Assembly: GCA_016712345.1 (NCBI GenBank)
Contig: JADJRH010000011.1
Location: forward strand, 3,162,001 to 3,226,000
Reading direction: 5' to 3'
DNA length: 64,000 nucleotides
DNA from: Polyangiaceae bacterium
GTDB lineage: Bacteria; Myxococcota_A; Polyangia; Polyangiales; Polyangiaceae
Positions 8,032 through 15,935 of the stretch are shown here, in pieces. The translations under genes were made by a program, and so were the position numbers. Every line of letters begins with the position of its first letter. Position 1 is the first letter of the stretch. The notes under the pieces were generated by a model that was given only the letters and a program-made list of their open reading frames with translations, did not search any database and had not been told where the DNA came from.

Positions 8032-8400
8032 GCCCGCTCGCTCGCATCCGCGGCGTTTCGCGACGCGGCCGCTCAAATTGCAGCACAACATCCCGCCGAA
8101 CCTGAAGTTGTACTCATTGTTGACTCGATGGAGCACCCGTGGGAACCTGGGTCAACGATCGGGAAGTGCAGTCGTCCGTGGTCAACCTGTTTGACGCCCA
8201 CGCCTCACGGCTGAATTTTCCGGGTGTACACGTGGTTTATACTGTTCCACCTTACCTCAAGGTTTTATCACCCAACATTGGCACTTTCTATGGAACAGGC
8301 GCTGTACAGGTCTTCCCGGCAATTTAAGATTGTTCAGTGCGATACGCGGGAGGCCCATGACAAAGGCATCTCGCACCTCGCCCCCAAACGGTGTTCCACG
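8032..8400 (+). pseudogene. Remnant of an AAA/STAND-type ATPase gene
   Basis: Three short readings in different frames join into one recognisable protein segment: PAEPEVVLIVDSMEH (to ~8136), then WVNDREVQSSVVNLFDAH with FPGVHVVYTVPPYLKVLSPN (8142-8323), then KIVQCDTREAHDKGI (from ~8325). The LIVDSLE-type Walker B region and the HVVYTVPPYL block match a family of myxobacterial ATPases I have seen, but no P-loop or start is present here. At least two frameshifts are needed, the second at a TTT run near 8325. It is most likely a 5'-truncated, decayed gene copy. Its 3' end runs into the stop of the convergent lipoprotein gene. Confidence 0.6.
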
Positions 8401-8436
8401 TCATTCACAGAAAGCAGCCGACTGCTCAACGCCGCT

Positions 8437-9402
8437 TCACTCCCAGGCGATCCGCAGTGAAACTTTACCCCATCGTCGGTCAACGCCGGCCATGGTTTGA
8501 TAACGCTGATCACAGCCGCCCGCCGCCGTGAGTTCCAATGGCCAACCTTCTTCGGTCACCGTTAATTTTCCGCTTAGTTTCAAGGCCGATCCAAATGTTC
8601 CAACGGGCAAGTCGCGCCCCAGATCGAAGCGCAGGACGGCGACTTTTCGGCCTTGATGAGCGTTGATCGACTCGACTGTCACCGAAGCCGGCTCACCTTC
8701 TACCCGCAATGAATCAACAGCGACGCGCGCCCATGTGAGTTCACTCGCGAGAAGCGCCCGAAGTGCGGTGGTCAGTTCATGGGTAGACGCACTTTGGGTA
8801 AGGTGTACACTTGGCACTTCCAGCTCAGAATGCTCTTTGCCTAGGAAGCCCCCCGCAAGGGCCTGAAAAATGTTTCTCCCATCCGAGTCTGCCGGCCCGT
8901 CGGCTCCAAATTCGATCTTGCCACCTTGGAGGGTGAGACTGGCGGTTCTACCAACGAGCTTGATCGGAGCCTCTGTCAGAGGGTGGCCGGGAGCAATCCA
9001 CGCGTCGGGCGTGAGCACCGTTTCATTTGTGGTGCGGGACGCGCGCTCAATCCGCGCATCGAGCCCTTTTACGCGCCCGCGCTCCACTTCTCGAACGGTG
9101 ATCTCCACGGCAAAGTCAAACTCAGTGGTGGACGAAACCTCCCCATGGGACTTTGTATCAAACGAAAAGGTACGCTCACTTTTGCCTTGGACAACACGCC
9201 GAAATCGACGCCCTGAAACCACGGGGACGGGCTTGAGATCCATGGTAATACCGCCTAGGTCTGAATGAGTTGAAGAGGAGGTAAGTTGAAACATCGAAGG
9301 CGCTGAGGCGGCAGAAGTTTGCGAGCCATCCCCTCCACAGGCGACCTGTAATAAAAGCACTGCGAACACAGCGCTCCATCGACTGAAGGTGCCCACGCTC
9401 AT
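8437..9402 (-). CDS. Lipoprotein, possible partner of the phospholipase D effector
   Basis: 321 residues with a signal sequence (WSAVFAVLLLQVACGG) that places a lipidated cysteine at about residue 22. The remainder is a soluble beta-rich domain with no motif that I recognise. It is the last gene of the minus-strand set OmpA/peptidoglycan-binding protein, phospholipase D, lipoprotein, and its ATG overlaps the phospholipase stop (ATGA). Periplasmic immunity proteins of phospholipase D (Tle5-type) effectors are often exported or lipid-anchored, so an immunity role is a reasonable inference, not shown by the sequence. Confidence 0.65.
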   Translation of the reverse strand: MSVGTFSRWSAVFAVLLLQVACGGDGSQTSAASAPSMFQLTSSSTHSDLGGITMDLKPVPVVSGRRFRRVVQGKSERTFSFDTKSHGEVSSTTEFDFAVEITVREVERGRVKGLDARIERASRTTNETVLTPDAWIAPGHPLTEAPIKLVGRTASLTLQGGKIEFGADGPADSDGRNIFQALAGGFLGKEHSELEVPSVHLTQSASTHELTTALRALLASELTWARVAVDSLRVEGEPASVTVESINAHQGRKVAVLRFDLGRDLPVGTFGSALKLSGKLTVTEEGWPLELTAAGGCDQRYQTMAGVDRRWGKVSLRIAWE

Positions 9403-10109
9403 GAGCCATCCGGGTCAATAATCAGATCCCAAAAGTCGTTATTGTTGATGAGCATACTGGGACTTGGAAGGTCATTTTTCGGATCGGGCACAAACGGAAG
9501 GGCAGAACCCCGCGCCGTCTCCCAGTGAACCGCGGACGCAATGGGATCGACATAGTCAATTGGCTTGCCGCCCAGGTGTTTTTTCCACAAATTCATCCGC
9601 AGTTCGTGCGGCCAAAACCACTTTTTGCTCTTGTTCACGTCAAAAATGGTCACGGCCTGCTCGCTGTCATGGGTATAGCCGCGACGATTATTGTTAGCCG
9701 ATCCAACAACAGCCGCCTTGTCATCGACAATGACGACTTTGGCATGGATAAACACGTTGGAGGTGCTGACAAACAACTTGCCACCCGGTGTATTAAACGT
9801 GCCAATGTTGTCAAGAAACGCTTTGCGACGGCTGTCAGTCTGAAATAGTTCGTTGTTAACCGACCCTGTTGGACAGATAAGGATGATGAGCTTTTGGATA
9901 TTGGGGAGGGCAGCCTTGAGAGAATTGGATATGTCCATACTGACAAGGTATTGGTCCTCAACATAAATGAACTTTTGGGCCTTCGAGATCACGTGTTTGA
10001 TCTGCGTGCCCACCCCCTGTTTCCCCTGACTTGGCGAAGCTGTAGCCACCGGGGATCCCGGGGTGTTTTGTAGCGTTGCCAAACGTTCGTGAGACGGCGG
10101 CCACCACAT
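9399..10109 (-). CDS. Phospholipase D family effector, C-terminal part (frameshifted gene)
   Basis: Second half of a phospholipase D (HKD) protein. The homologous part starts near 10013 with TQIKHVISKAQKFIYVEDQYLV and continues to the stop at 9399; residues upstream of that in this frame are out of frame. It holds a complete catalytic motif HxKx4D (FIHAKVVIVDD) followed by VVGSANNNRRGYTHDSEQ. The upstream half ends in another frame at a GGGGG run near 10013-10018; one G fewer restores a continuous protein (GETGVGTQIKHV). Read as one gene, 9399-10887 encodes about 495 residues, a normal size for two-HKD Tle5-like phospholipases. The frameshift may be an assembly error. Confidence 0.75.
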   Translation of the reverse strand: MWWPPSHERLATLQNTPGSPVATASPSQGKQGVGTQIKHVISKAQKFIYVEDQYLVSMDISNSLKAALPNIQKLIILICPTGSVNNELFQTDSRRKAFLDNIGTFNTPGGKLFVSTSNVFIHAKVVIVDDKAAVVGSANNNRRGYTHDSEQAVTIFDVNKSKKWFWPHELRMNLWKKHLGGKPIDYVDPIASAVHWETARGSALPFVPDPKNDLPSPSMLINNNDFWDLIIDPDGS

Positions 10110-10887
10110 CGCGTTTTACGCTCAACGCGGTGCTCTGACCTACCCCGCCGTTGACCGTACCGGCACCCCCTGATGGATGATCTTTCCACCTATCCACGAA
10201 CGTTTTGTACAAGTGAAAGGCAATGGGACCGCGGACCCTCGTGTGTACATCGTGAAGCGAGCCCGCGCCGCGGCGATTGGCGTCGGGATCCATACCACCC
10301 TGGAAGGTAATCAGCCCCTTTTCTCCAAGCGTGATGATGATTTTTTGGTGATGAGCGCCGACAATCGCGCCGCCGAGAAACGTGGAGGCTACCAGCGAAA
10401 AAACGGCATTTTGAATTTCAAGAAGCCGCTCATCGTGAATGGCAATTCCATTGGTAAGGCCGTTGATAAACGTGACCATCGGCGCGTTGTTTTTGCTTGC
10501 GAACTTGGGATGCTGCTTAAAGAGCATCGCCCGAATCTGAACGTTTCGCCCGTCGGCATCGCTGAGAAGTTTGCTAAAGAGCGTGGAAGGATCGCCGCTG
10601 ACCAGCTCAAAGTCTTCAAGACTCCAGGCGAGAATATAAATGAAATGTTCGTTGGTTTTTGCGAACGAGAAGGCCGCTTTTAGATCTGTAAAGAAGTTGT
10701 CTCCCGAAATATAGGGGATGATTTCATTGCCTGTACTGACTGGAAAGGTTGAATTAAACCACTGGCTGAAGTTGGTGTCGACTGGGTCAAATGGATCGAC
10801 GAGAGTATTGGGCGCGTTTTTTTGCACCGCCACCGACGGATCCGGAACAATTTCAGGCTCGGTGGTGGCACCCAAATCGTCGCTCAT
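9958..10887 (-). CDS. Phospholipase D family effector, N-terminal part (frameshifted gene)
   Basis: First half of the same gene. The N-terminal domain contains FTDLKAAFSFAKTNEHFIYI and AWSLEDFELV, typical of the phospholipase D fold, and the first HKD region AHHQKIIITLGEKGLITFQ. Here the motif is HxKx4L: the aspartate expected at the eighth position is replaced by Leu, so this half-site departs from consensus. After about residue 290 the reading becomes unrelated (ADQTRDLEGPKVHLC), marking the frameshift. The ATG overlaps the TGA of the OmpA/peptidoglycan-binding gene (ATGA). Position beside VgrG genes suggests delivery as an antibacterial lipase effector; inference. Confidence 0.75.
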   Translation of the reverse strand: MSDDLGATTEPEIVPDPSVAVQKNAPNTLVDPFDPVDTNFSQWFNSTFPVSTGNEIIPYISGDNFFTDLKAAFSFAKTNEHFIYILAWSLEDFELVSGDPSTLFSKLLSDADGRNVQIRAMLFKQHPKFASKNNAPMVTFINGLTNGIAIHDERLLEIQNAVFSLVASTFLGGAIVGAHHQKIIITLGEKGLITFQGGMDPDANRRGAGSLHDVHTRVRGPIAFHLYKTFVDRWKDHPSGGAGTVNGGVGQSTALSVKRDVVAAVSRTFGNATKHPGIPGGYSFAKSGETGGGHADQTRDLEGPKVHLC

Positions 10888-12371
10888 GCGCCATACCTCT
10901 TTCGAAGCGCTTCAATCGCTTCTGCACCCAGCGCTTTTGCAATGGGTAGAGCTGCCGACGCCAGAAACCGCTGCACGGCGCTTTCCTTGTCCACAATTTG
11001 ACCGGGCCCACCTGACCCGAATGCCAGGTTTTGGAGGCGCATGGACGACCCCGCATCTTCGTCGGCGTCCACCTGCGGGCCGATCAGCAGTGTTCGCTCA
11101 AAATCGTTCATGGTCAGTTTACCCTGAACCGCATCCACAGGGATGGCATGTACCAACACGCCGTCCTCTCCGGTAAACCCATGAAACGTGAAGTCGCCCA
11201 CCTGGAGCTGATACGGTTGGTGCTTTTTCGGCGTACCCTCACCATCCAAAATGCGAAGGTGTAAACCGGCCAACTGGACGGAGCGCTCACAAGGCGATTT
11301 GTCCACAAATCGATGGTAAAAGCGGCATGCCATCGTGTCACGTGTAGATTCAAATAATCGGCGCTTGTCCGAAGGACTCCGTCGAGCCGGCCCATTGGAC
11401 CAAAAACGTGACTGACACTTGTCTTCACCACCCACAGCACTTGGACAGGGCCAGCTTTGGATGTCCACTTCCGACCCAGGCGGAAAGAAAAGAACCAACA
11501 CGCGCCGGTTGGCGGCGTTCTCCGCGGACCGCTGGATTTCATGACCTTGACTGTCAAACAGGATCTGCTCGGCACTGGAAAAAACAACAAGTGGATTGAA
11601 TTCTGAACAACCCTGAACATCTCCCCGGTAGTCCGAGCCGGAGAGTTTTGCCAAAAATGCCTCGGATCCAAGGACTTTCGGCTCGGTTCCCTCTTTCGTT
11701 GTCAGGTAGTCAAAATACCGCTGAAATAGCTTTTCCAGCGTTTCATCACTCAACTCACCGTTTTTGTCGAGCCCTTCATCGGCCTGGAAATCACCTACCG
11801 CCTGGGCGAGCGCATTGTTTTCATCGGGAGAAAAGGTGCCCGAGTAATACGGCTCACCCGCGGCTTTGCCACTCTTCTTGGTGAGTACACTCAATATGAT
11901 CAACGCCGCGGGTGGACCCCAATTGTCGCCCTCAATCGGATTCCGGTAGAGGTCTTTCCAAATGGTAGGTTGGTGAATGAGTACACCTAAAACGGCGCGA
12001 CCGCGCCTGCCACTCCACTCTTTGTTGCGCGCATCGTCCCCTGTTGGATCGGCGTGGGAAAAGAGCGAAATCACCGCTCCTTTGCGCTGTTCGAGCATGT
12101 CATGCAAGAGCAGTAGACTCTTCTTGGCGCCCGGCAAAACAAACGACATCCCACTTGCGAAATGCGCGTCGTCCAGTTTGAGGCATGCCGTTGGAAAGAG
12201 CCCTGGTCGAAGCGTGTTACGCGACGCGTTTTCTGTGGCTGCAACGCGATAGTGGGAGAAAAAGGCCCCGGTTTGTTGGGCGTTCTGCTCATCGCCGAAA
12301 AGCGGTTCGCCAAGCTTCTGTTCCGCCACAACTTCGTGTAACGTACTTTTCAGAGGACAACAAGGGTTCAT
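10884..12371 (-). CDS. OmpA-like / peptidoglycan-binding domain protein
   Basis: 495 residues. Residues ~85-150 resemble an OmpA-type cell-wall binding fold (GAVISLFSHADPTGDDARNK, then SGRRGRAVLGVLI), and residues ~205-250 a peptidoglycan-binding helical domain (LAQAVGDFQADEGLDKNGEL, SDETLEKLF). The C-terminal third (VQLAGLHLRILDGEGTPK to TMNDFERTLLIG) resembles the beta domain seen on T6SS-associated accessory proteins. No signal peptide is evident, which fits a cargo or spike-associated protein better than an ordinary envelope protein. It heads the set with phospholipase D and lipoprotein. Its ATG overlaps the ATG of the divergent LysM gene within the tetramer CATG. Confidence 0.65.
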   Translation of the reverse strand: MNPCCPLKSTLHEVVAEQKLGEPLFGDEQNAQQTGAFFSHYRVAATENASRNTLRPGLFPTACLKLDDAHFASGMSFVLPGAKKSLLLLHDMLEQRKGAVISLFSHADPTGDDARNKEWSGRRGRAVLGVLIHQPTIWKDLYRNPIEGDNWGPPAALIILSVLTKKSGKAAGEPYYSGTFSPDENNALAQAVGDFQADEGLDKNGELSDETLEKLFQRYFDYLTTKEGTEPKVLGSEAFLAKLSGSDYRGDVQGCSEFNPLVVFSSAEQILFDSQGHEIQRSAENAANRRVLVLFFPPGSEVDIQSWPCPSAVGGEDKCQSRFWSNGPARRSPSDKRRLFESTRDTMACRFYHRFVDKSPCERSVQLAGLHLRILDGEGTPKKHQPYQLQVGDFTFHGFTGEDGVLVHAIPVDAVQGKLTMNDFERTLLIGPQVDADEDAGSSMRLQNLAFGSGGPGQIVDKESAVQRFLASAALPIAKALGAEAIEALRKRYGA

Positions 12372-13002
12372 GGTTGTTCACGTTGCCAAAGATGGAGATC
12401 ATATCCACGGCATCGCCGCCGCGGCGGGATTTCGTCGAGTCTCCACCGTCTGGAACGCCCCTGAGAATGCAAACCTGCGGGCATTGCGGCCCAACCCAGA
12501 CACGTTGCTTCCCGGCGATCGGGTAACTGTTCCTGACTTCACGTCGCAGACGGACGAAGGCGCTACAGAGAAGCGGCACCGATTTGTGGCGCTGACGCAG
12601 CGAACGGCCGTCCGACTGCGATGGTTGCGCTTTGGCCACACCGCGGACGCGCAGCTCCAGAGCGCGTTCGAACCCACCAAAACGCCAACTCCGCCGGCCG
12701 ACGGAGCGGGCGACGTGACAGTCAAGATCGACGCAACAACAAGCCAAATATCGGTGAGTACACCTCGCGGCGATACAACGCTGCAAGTTGGGTTTCTCCA
12801 CCCTTTTGATACTGAGTCAGGGTGGCTTGCCCGGCTGCACAATCTTGGCTATTTGGCTTCGTCTGCAATTGTTCAAACACAAATTGACGCCATTGAGCTT
12901 GCCTCGGCGATTGAAGAGTTTCAGTGCGACCACGGGCTGACGGTAGATGGTCAGGTGCAGTCAACCTTTCTCAGTGCCCTGCGAGACGCGCATGGTTGTT
13001 GA
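12370..13002 (+). CDS. LysM and peptidoglycan-binding domain protein
   Basis: 210 residues. The N-terminal ~55 residues are a LysM-like module (VVHVAKDGDHIHGIAAAAGF to LLPGDRVTVPD), the same form used on proteins that tether to tail spikes. The C-terminal ~75 residues read as a peptidoglycan-binding domain (GWLARLHNLGYLASS, ELASAIEEFQCDHGLTVDGQ). It begins a plus-strand set leading to VgrG. The start codon shares the tetramer CATG with the opposite-strand start of the OmpA-like gene, so each gene's ribosome site and promoter must lie inside the other's coding sequence, or one true start is further in. Confidence 0.7.
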   Translation: MVVHVAKDGDHIHGIAAAAGFRRVSTVWNAPENANLRALRPNPDTLLPGDRVTVPDFTSQTDEGATEKRHRFVALTQRTAVRLRWLRFGHTADAQLQSAFEPTKTPTPPADGAGDVTVKIDATTSQISVSTPRGDTTLQVGFLHPFDTESGWLARLHNLGYLASSAIVQTQIDAIELASAIEEFQCDHGLTVDGQVQSTFLSALRDAHGC

Positions 13003-13029
13003 GTTTCTCATTATCAAACCGGCGCAACC

Positions 13030-13590
13030 ATGAATCCGCGGTGGACGCTTGACGGTTTAACCGGTGAACCGGTGTTGGTCGTCACCAAAGACGCCGACGA
13101 ACCTGAACGGCATGAGCGTCTCCCGCCCGATGTCGCCGCGCGTTTGGTTCGTTCATGGCTGCTCGCTCCTGAGGCACGCGGCGCTTTGCAGGACATGGTG
13201 TGGACAGTTCGTGGAGGGTTGTGCTTTTCCACTCCACCCAGTTCAGACGCGGAAATCGCCGTGGAAATCGATCTTGTGCGCGCATTTGACGTGGGCGATT
13301 TGGTGCTTCTGCGCATCGCCGATGTGGAAGGCACCGGAGGTCCAAAACCCAAACGCCCATCCACCATCCCACCCATTCAACCTGTAAAAAAAACCTGGAT
13401 CGAGGTGGAACTGCTGGACGAGGATGGTAAGCCGGTGGCCACCGATCTGCTCCTCACCTTACCCGATGGAACGAAAAAGACCCTTCCGATCGAAGGGTTT
13501 GTTCGAATTGATAATATTGATCCCGGCACGTGTGACATCCAATTTCCAAAAATCGACGCTCGCGAGTGGAAACGCTCTCAAGGAAGGTAG
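13030..13590 (+). CDS. VgrG-associated accessory protein with carboxypeptidase-regulatory-like domain
   Basis: 186 residues. The first ~105 residues are unknown. A spacer rich in Pro and Lys leads to a C-terminal beta domain (TWIEVELLDEDGKPVATDLL, then FVRIDNIDPGTCDIQFPKID) of the kind found on many proteins encoded beside VgrG in T6SS and contractile injection loci. It probably helps load a partner onto the spike; this is inferred from context. It ends 4 bp before the VgrG start and is 27 bp downstream of the LysM gene, so the three look co-transcribed. Confidence 0.6.
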   Translation: MNPRWTLDGLTGEPVLVVTKDADEPERHERLPPDVAARLVRSWLLAPEARGALQDMVWTVRGGLCFSTPPSSDAEIAVEIDLVRAFDVGDLVLLRIADVEGTGGPKPKRPSTIPPIQPVKKTWIEVELLDEDGKPVATDLLLTLPDGTKKTLPIEGFVRIDNIDPGTCDIQFPKIDAREWKRSQGR

Positions 13591-13594
13591 TTTT

Positions 13595-15532
13595 ATGGCT
13601 TTGCGTGTCGAGGTCGACTTTCCCGACCACAGTGCACTTGCCGGTGTGTTTGAAGCGCATCGTGTTACTTTGGTAGACCAAATCAGTGAGTTTTTTGAGC
13701 TGTCTTTGTCACTCACTTCGGAGCAACCCGATATCGACCCCGAAAGCCTGCTTGGCGAAAAAGTCGTTGTCACTTTCCGCGACGAGTTTCTGCTTCCCTC
13801 CATTTCAGGCATGGTCAGCCGAGCGCAGCGTCACACCGCCGAAACAACGGGGGTTACCAAGTTTGACCTGACGGTCGTTCCGTTTGAATGGTTGTTAACG
13901 CGCGCGCGGAGTACTCGTATTTTTCAAGCTCTTTCCGCACCGGACATCGCGGCCTCTGTCCTGAAAGACCACGGGCTTTCTATCAGCGCTCCCGCGGGAC
14001 ATCCCGTTCGTGAAGTGTGTGTTCAACACGAAGAAACCGATCGTGACTTTGTGTTTCGAATTTTAGCGGAAGATGGAACAGCCACATTTCATGATCCCGC
14101 GAGCGGGAAATGGCTGCTTGTCGACGATACAACATCCGGCAGTATTGCGGCGTCCGCGAGTGTTGTGTTTAACCCTTCCAACCTCACCCCCGGTGGGCCG
14201 GCCGTGCTCAAGTGGACAGAAATGGCCGATGTGGAGACGGCGGCGGTCGCCAAGCGCGACTACGATTATACAAAACCCAATTTTCTACTCCAGGTATCTG
14301 AAACGGCCCAAAACAAGGGCAATAAAGAAGCCTCGCTCGAAGATTACGACTACGAAGTGGGCTCGTTCGCAGGAGACGGCGACGGCAAGGCGCTCGTCAA
14401 ACGCCGCCTGGAAGCGCTCCGGGCAACCCGACGCAGACTGCGCCTCGTCACCAACTTTGCTGCCACCGCAGGCGCACGCCTCAGCATTTCAGGTGCCGAC
14501 ATTCAGGGCGATTGGGTGGTGGTCCGCAGCGCCGTTTGGCTTGAATCCGACGCTTCTGGAAAAACCGAAACCCGGTATGAGTTATTGACGATACCGTCCA
14601 GTGTCCCATTCCGGCCTCGCCTTCGACCAAAGCCGCGCATCCAAGGCGCGCAAACCGCTTTTGTTGTTGGTGACACTCCGGCCGGAACGGTGGACACCGA
14701 TGCGATGGGTAGAGTCAAGGTGGAGTTTCGGTGGGATCGCCGTGACCTTGGCAAGGGCAATCCCACCCGATGGGTTCGCGTTTCGCAGGCGTGGGCCGGC
14801 ACCGGGTTTGGATTCGTAACTTTGCCACGGGTGGGTGATGAAGTGCTTGTGGCCTACAGCGAAGGTGATCCCGACCAGCCGGTGATCGTCGGCCGTGTAC
14901 ACAATGCCGTGAGTGTAACGCCGCTGGCTTTGGCCGAACCCGACAAAACCAAGTCGATATGGAAGAGTCAGTCGTTTGGATCGGGTGGCCCGGTGGACGG
15001 GTACAACATGATCATGATGAACGACGCGGCGGGTGAAGAGCTGTTGGAGGTCAAAGCCCAACTGGACTATCGAACCAGCGTCGGCCGCGACATGGCAACC
15101 CAAGTCGGTCGCAATCGATCAACCTATATTGAGGGCGACGATGCCACCGAAATCAAGGGCAATCAAAGCCTTGTCGTGCACGGCAACTCGTCGAGCAAGA
15201 CCAAAGGTTCGGCAGGGATCTCCGGTGGGTCCGTAAACATCTCCTCGGGAAGCACGCTCAAAATCCAATCCAAGGGAGATCTGACAATTTCGACCGAAGC
15301 CAATCGGGCCGATTCTGCCACCGGTGATCATACCATCAAGGCGGCCAACTTATACATTGACGTGGGCGGCGGCGCCGTGGAGGTAAAGGCTGGCACCGTC
15401 CTGATTGAAGCATCCAGCGAAATCAAGCTCGTTTGTGGAGGATCGTCCATTGTGCTAACCCCCGGGGACATCAAGATCACCGCCGGCGGCAACGTGGAAG
15501 TCAACGGCGGCCTCATCAAGCTCAACTGCTAA
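13595..15532 (+). CDS. vgrG: VgrG spike protein (645 aa)
   Basis: The start at ATG 13595 is preferred because AAGGAAGG precedes it and the protein then begins in the family pattern (ALRVEVDFPDHSALAGVFEA); an upstream reading from 13424 overlaps the previous gene. Residues ~1-380 form the gp27-like base, ~390-480 the OB-fold (PTRWVRVSQAWAGTGFGFVT, LPRVGDEVLVAYSEGDPDQP), and the C-terminus the beta-prism needle of repeating short strands. No extra effector domain follows, so it is a plain spike that would carry cargo through partners such as the PAAR protein two genes downstream. Confidence 0.92.
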   Translation: MALRVEVDFPDHSALAGVFEAHRVTLVDQISEFFELSLSLTSEQPDIDPESLLGEKVVVTFRDEFLLPSISGMVSRAQRHTAETTGVTKFDLTVVPFEWLLTRARSTRIFQALSAPDIAASVLKDHGLSISAPAGHPVREVCVQHEETDRDFVFRILAEDGTATFHDPASGKWLLVDDTTSGSIAASASVVFNPSNLTPGGPAVLKWTEMADVETAAVAKRDYDYTKPNFLLQVSETAQNKGNKEASLEDYDYEVGSFAGDGDGKALVKRRLEALRATRRRLRLVTNFAATAGARLSISGADIQGDWVVVRSAVWLESDASGKTETRYELLTIPSSVPFRPRLRPKPRIQGAQTAFVVGDTPAGTVDTDAMGRVKVEFRWDRRDLGKGNPTRWVRVSQAWAGTGFGFVTLPRVGDEVLVAYSEGDPDQPVIVGRVHNAVSVTPLALAEPDKTKSIWKSQSFGSGGPVDGYNMIMMNDAAGEELLEVKAQLDYRTSVGRDMATQVGRNRSTYIEGDDATEIKGNQSLVVHGNSSSKTKGSAGISGGSVNISSGSTLKIQSKGDLTISTEANRADSATGDHTIKAANLYIDVGGGAVEVKAGTVLIEASSEIKLVCGGSSIVLTPGDIKITAGGNVEVNGGLIKLNC

Positions 15533-15537
15533 TAGCC

Positions 15538-15924
15538 ATGCACCCTGCGCTCCGTTCAAGTGTTTACGCGATCGTAAGTTGTTTGGTATTGGCGCTTCCC
15601 GCTTGCAAAGGAGGAACGGTGGACACCACCAAAGACTATTACGAGGATTCTGAATGTCCTGCCGAGCAGGTGCAGGTGTTTAACGGCGTGGAGCAGAAGA
15701 TCCCGTGGAAAGACGTGCCGCCCGGTTTGCGTTTCTTTTTGGAGTATGACAATCCTCCCAAAGACAAACCTCGGGTTCGTGTACCCATTATCAAAGTGGT
15801 GACCACATCGCTCGATGCTGAAAATAAGCCTGTTCCGCTCGACAAAGCGGCCTGGTATCAACTGACAGAATTCGGGATCAACCCGAAGTATAAACGCAAC
15901 TCCATGGGTGGTAATAAACACTGA
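15538..15924 (+). CDS. Small lipoprotein between VgrG and PAAR effector
   Basis: 128 residues starting at ATG 15538, five bases after the VgrG stop. The N-terminus (SSVYAIVSCLVLALPACKGG) is a good lipoprotein signal with lipobox LPAC near residue 20. The mature part is acidic to neutral with no recognised domain (QVQVFNGVEQKIPWKDVPPG). Starting upstream would add residues that lie inside VgrG and lack signal character. Sitting between the spike and the PAAR-zincin protein, it is a candidate periplasmic immunity protein, but nothing in the sequence proves that. Confidence 0.65.
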   Translation: MHPALRSSVYAIVSCLVLALPACKGGTVDTTKDYYEDSECPAEQVQVFNGVEQKIPWKDVPPGLRFFLEYDNPPKDKPRVRVPIIKVVTTSLDAENKPVPLDKAAWYQLTEFGINPKYKRNSMGGNKH

Positions 15925-15935
15925 TCGGAGGGACC

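Noticed and set aside
13424..13594. Upstream extension of the VgrG start
   Set aside because: The extension is out of family, overlaps the preceding gene, and the internal ATG at 13595 has a good ribosome site.
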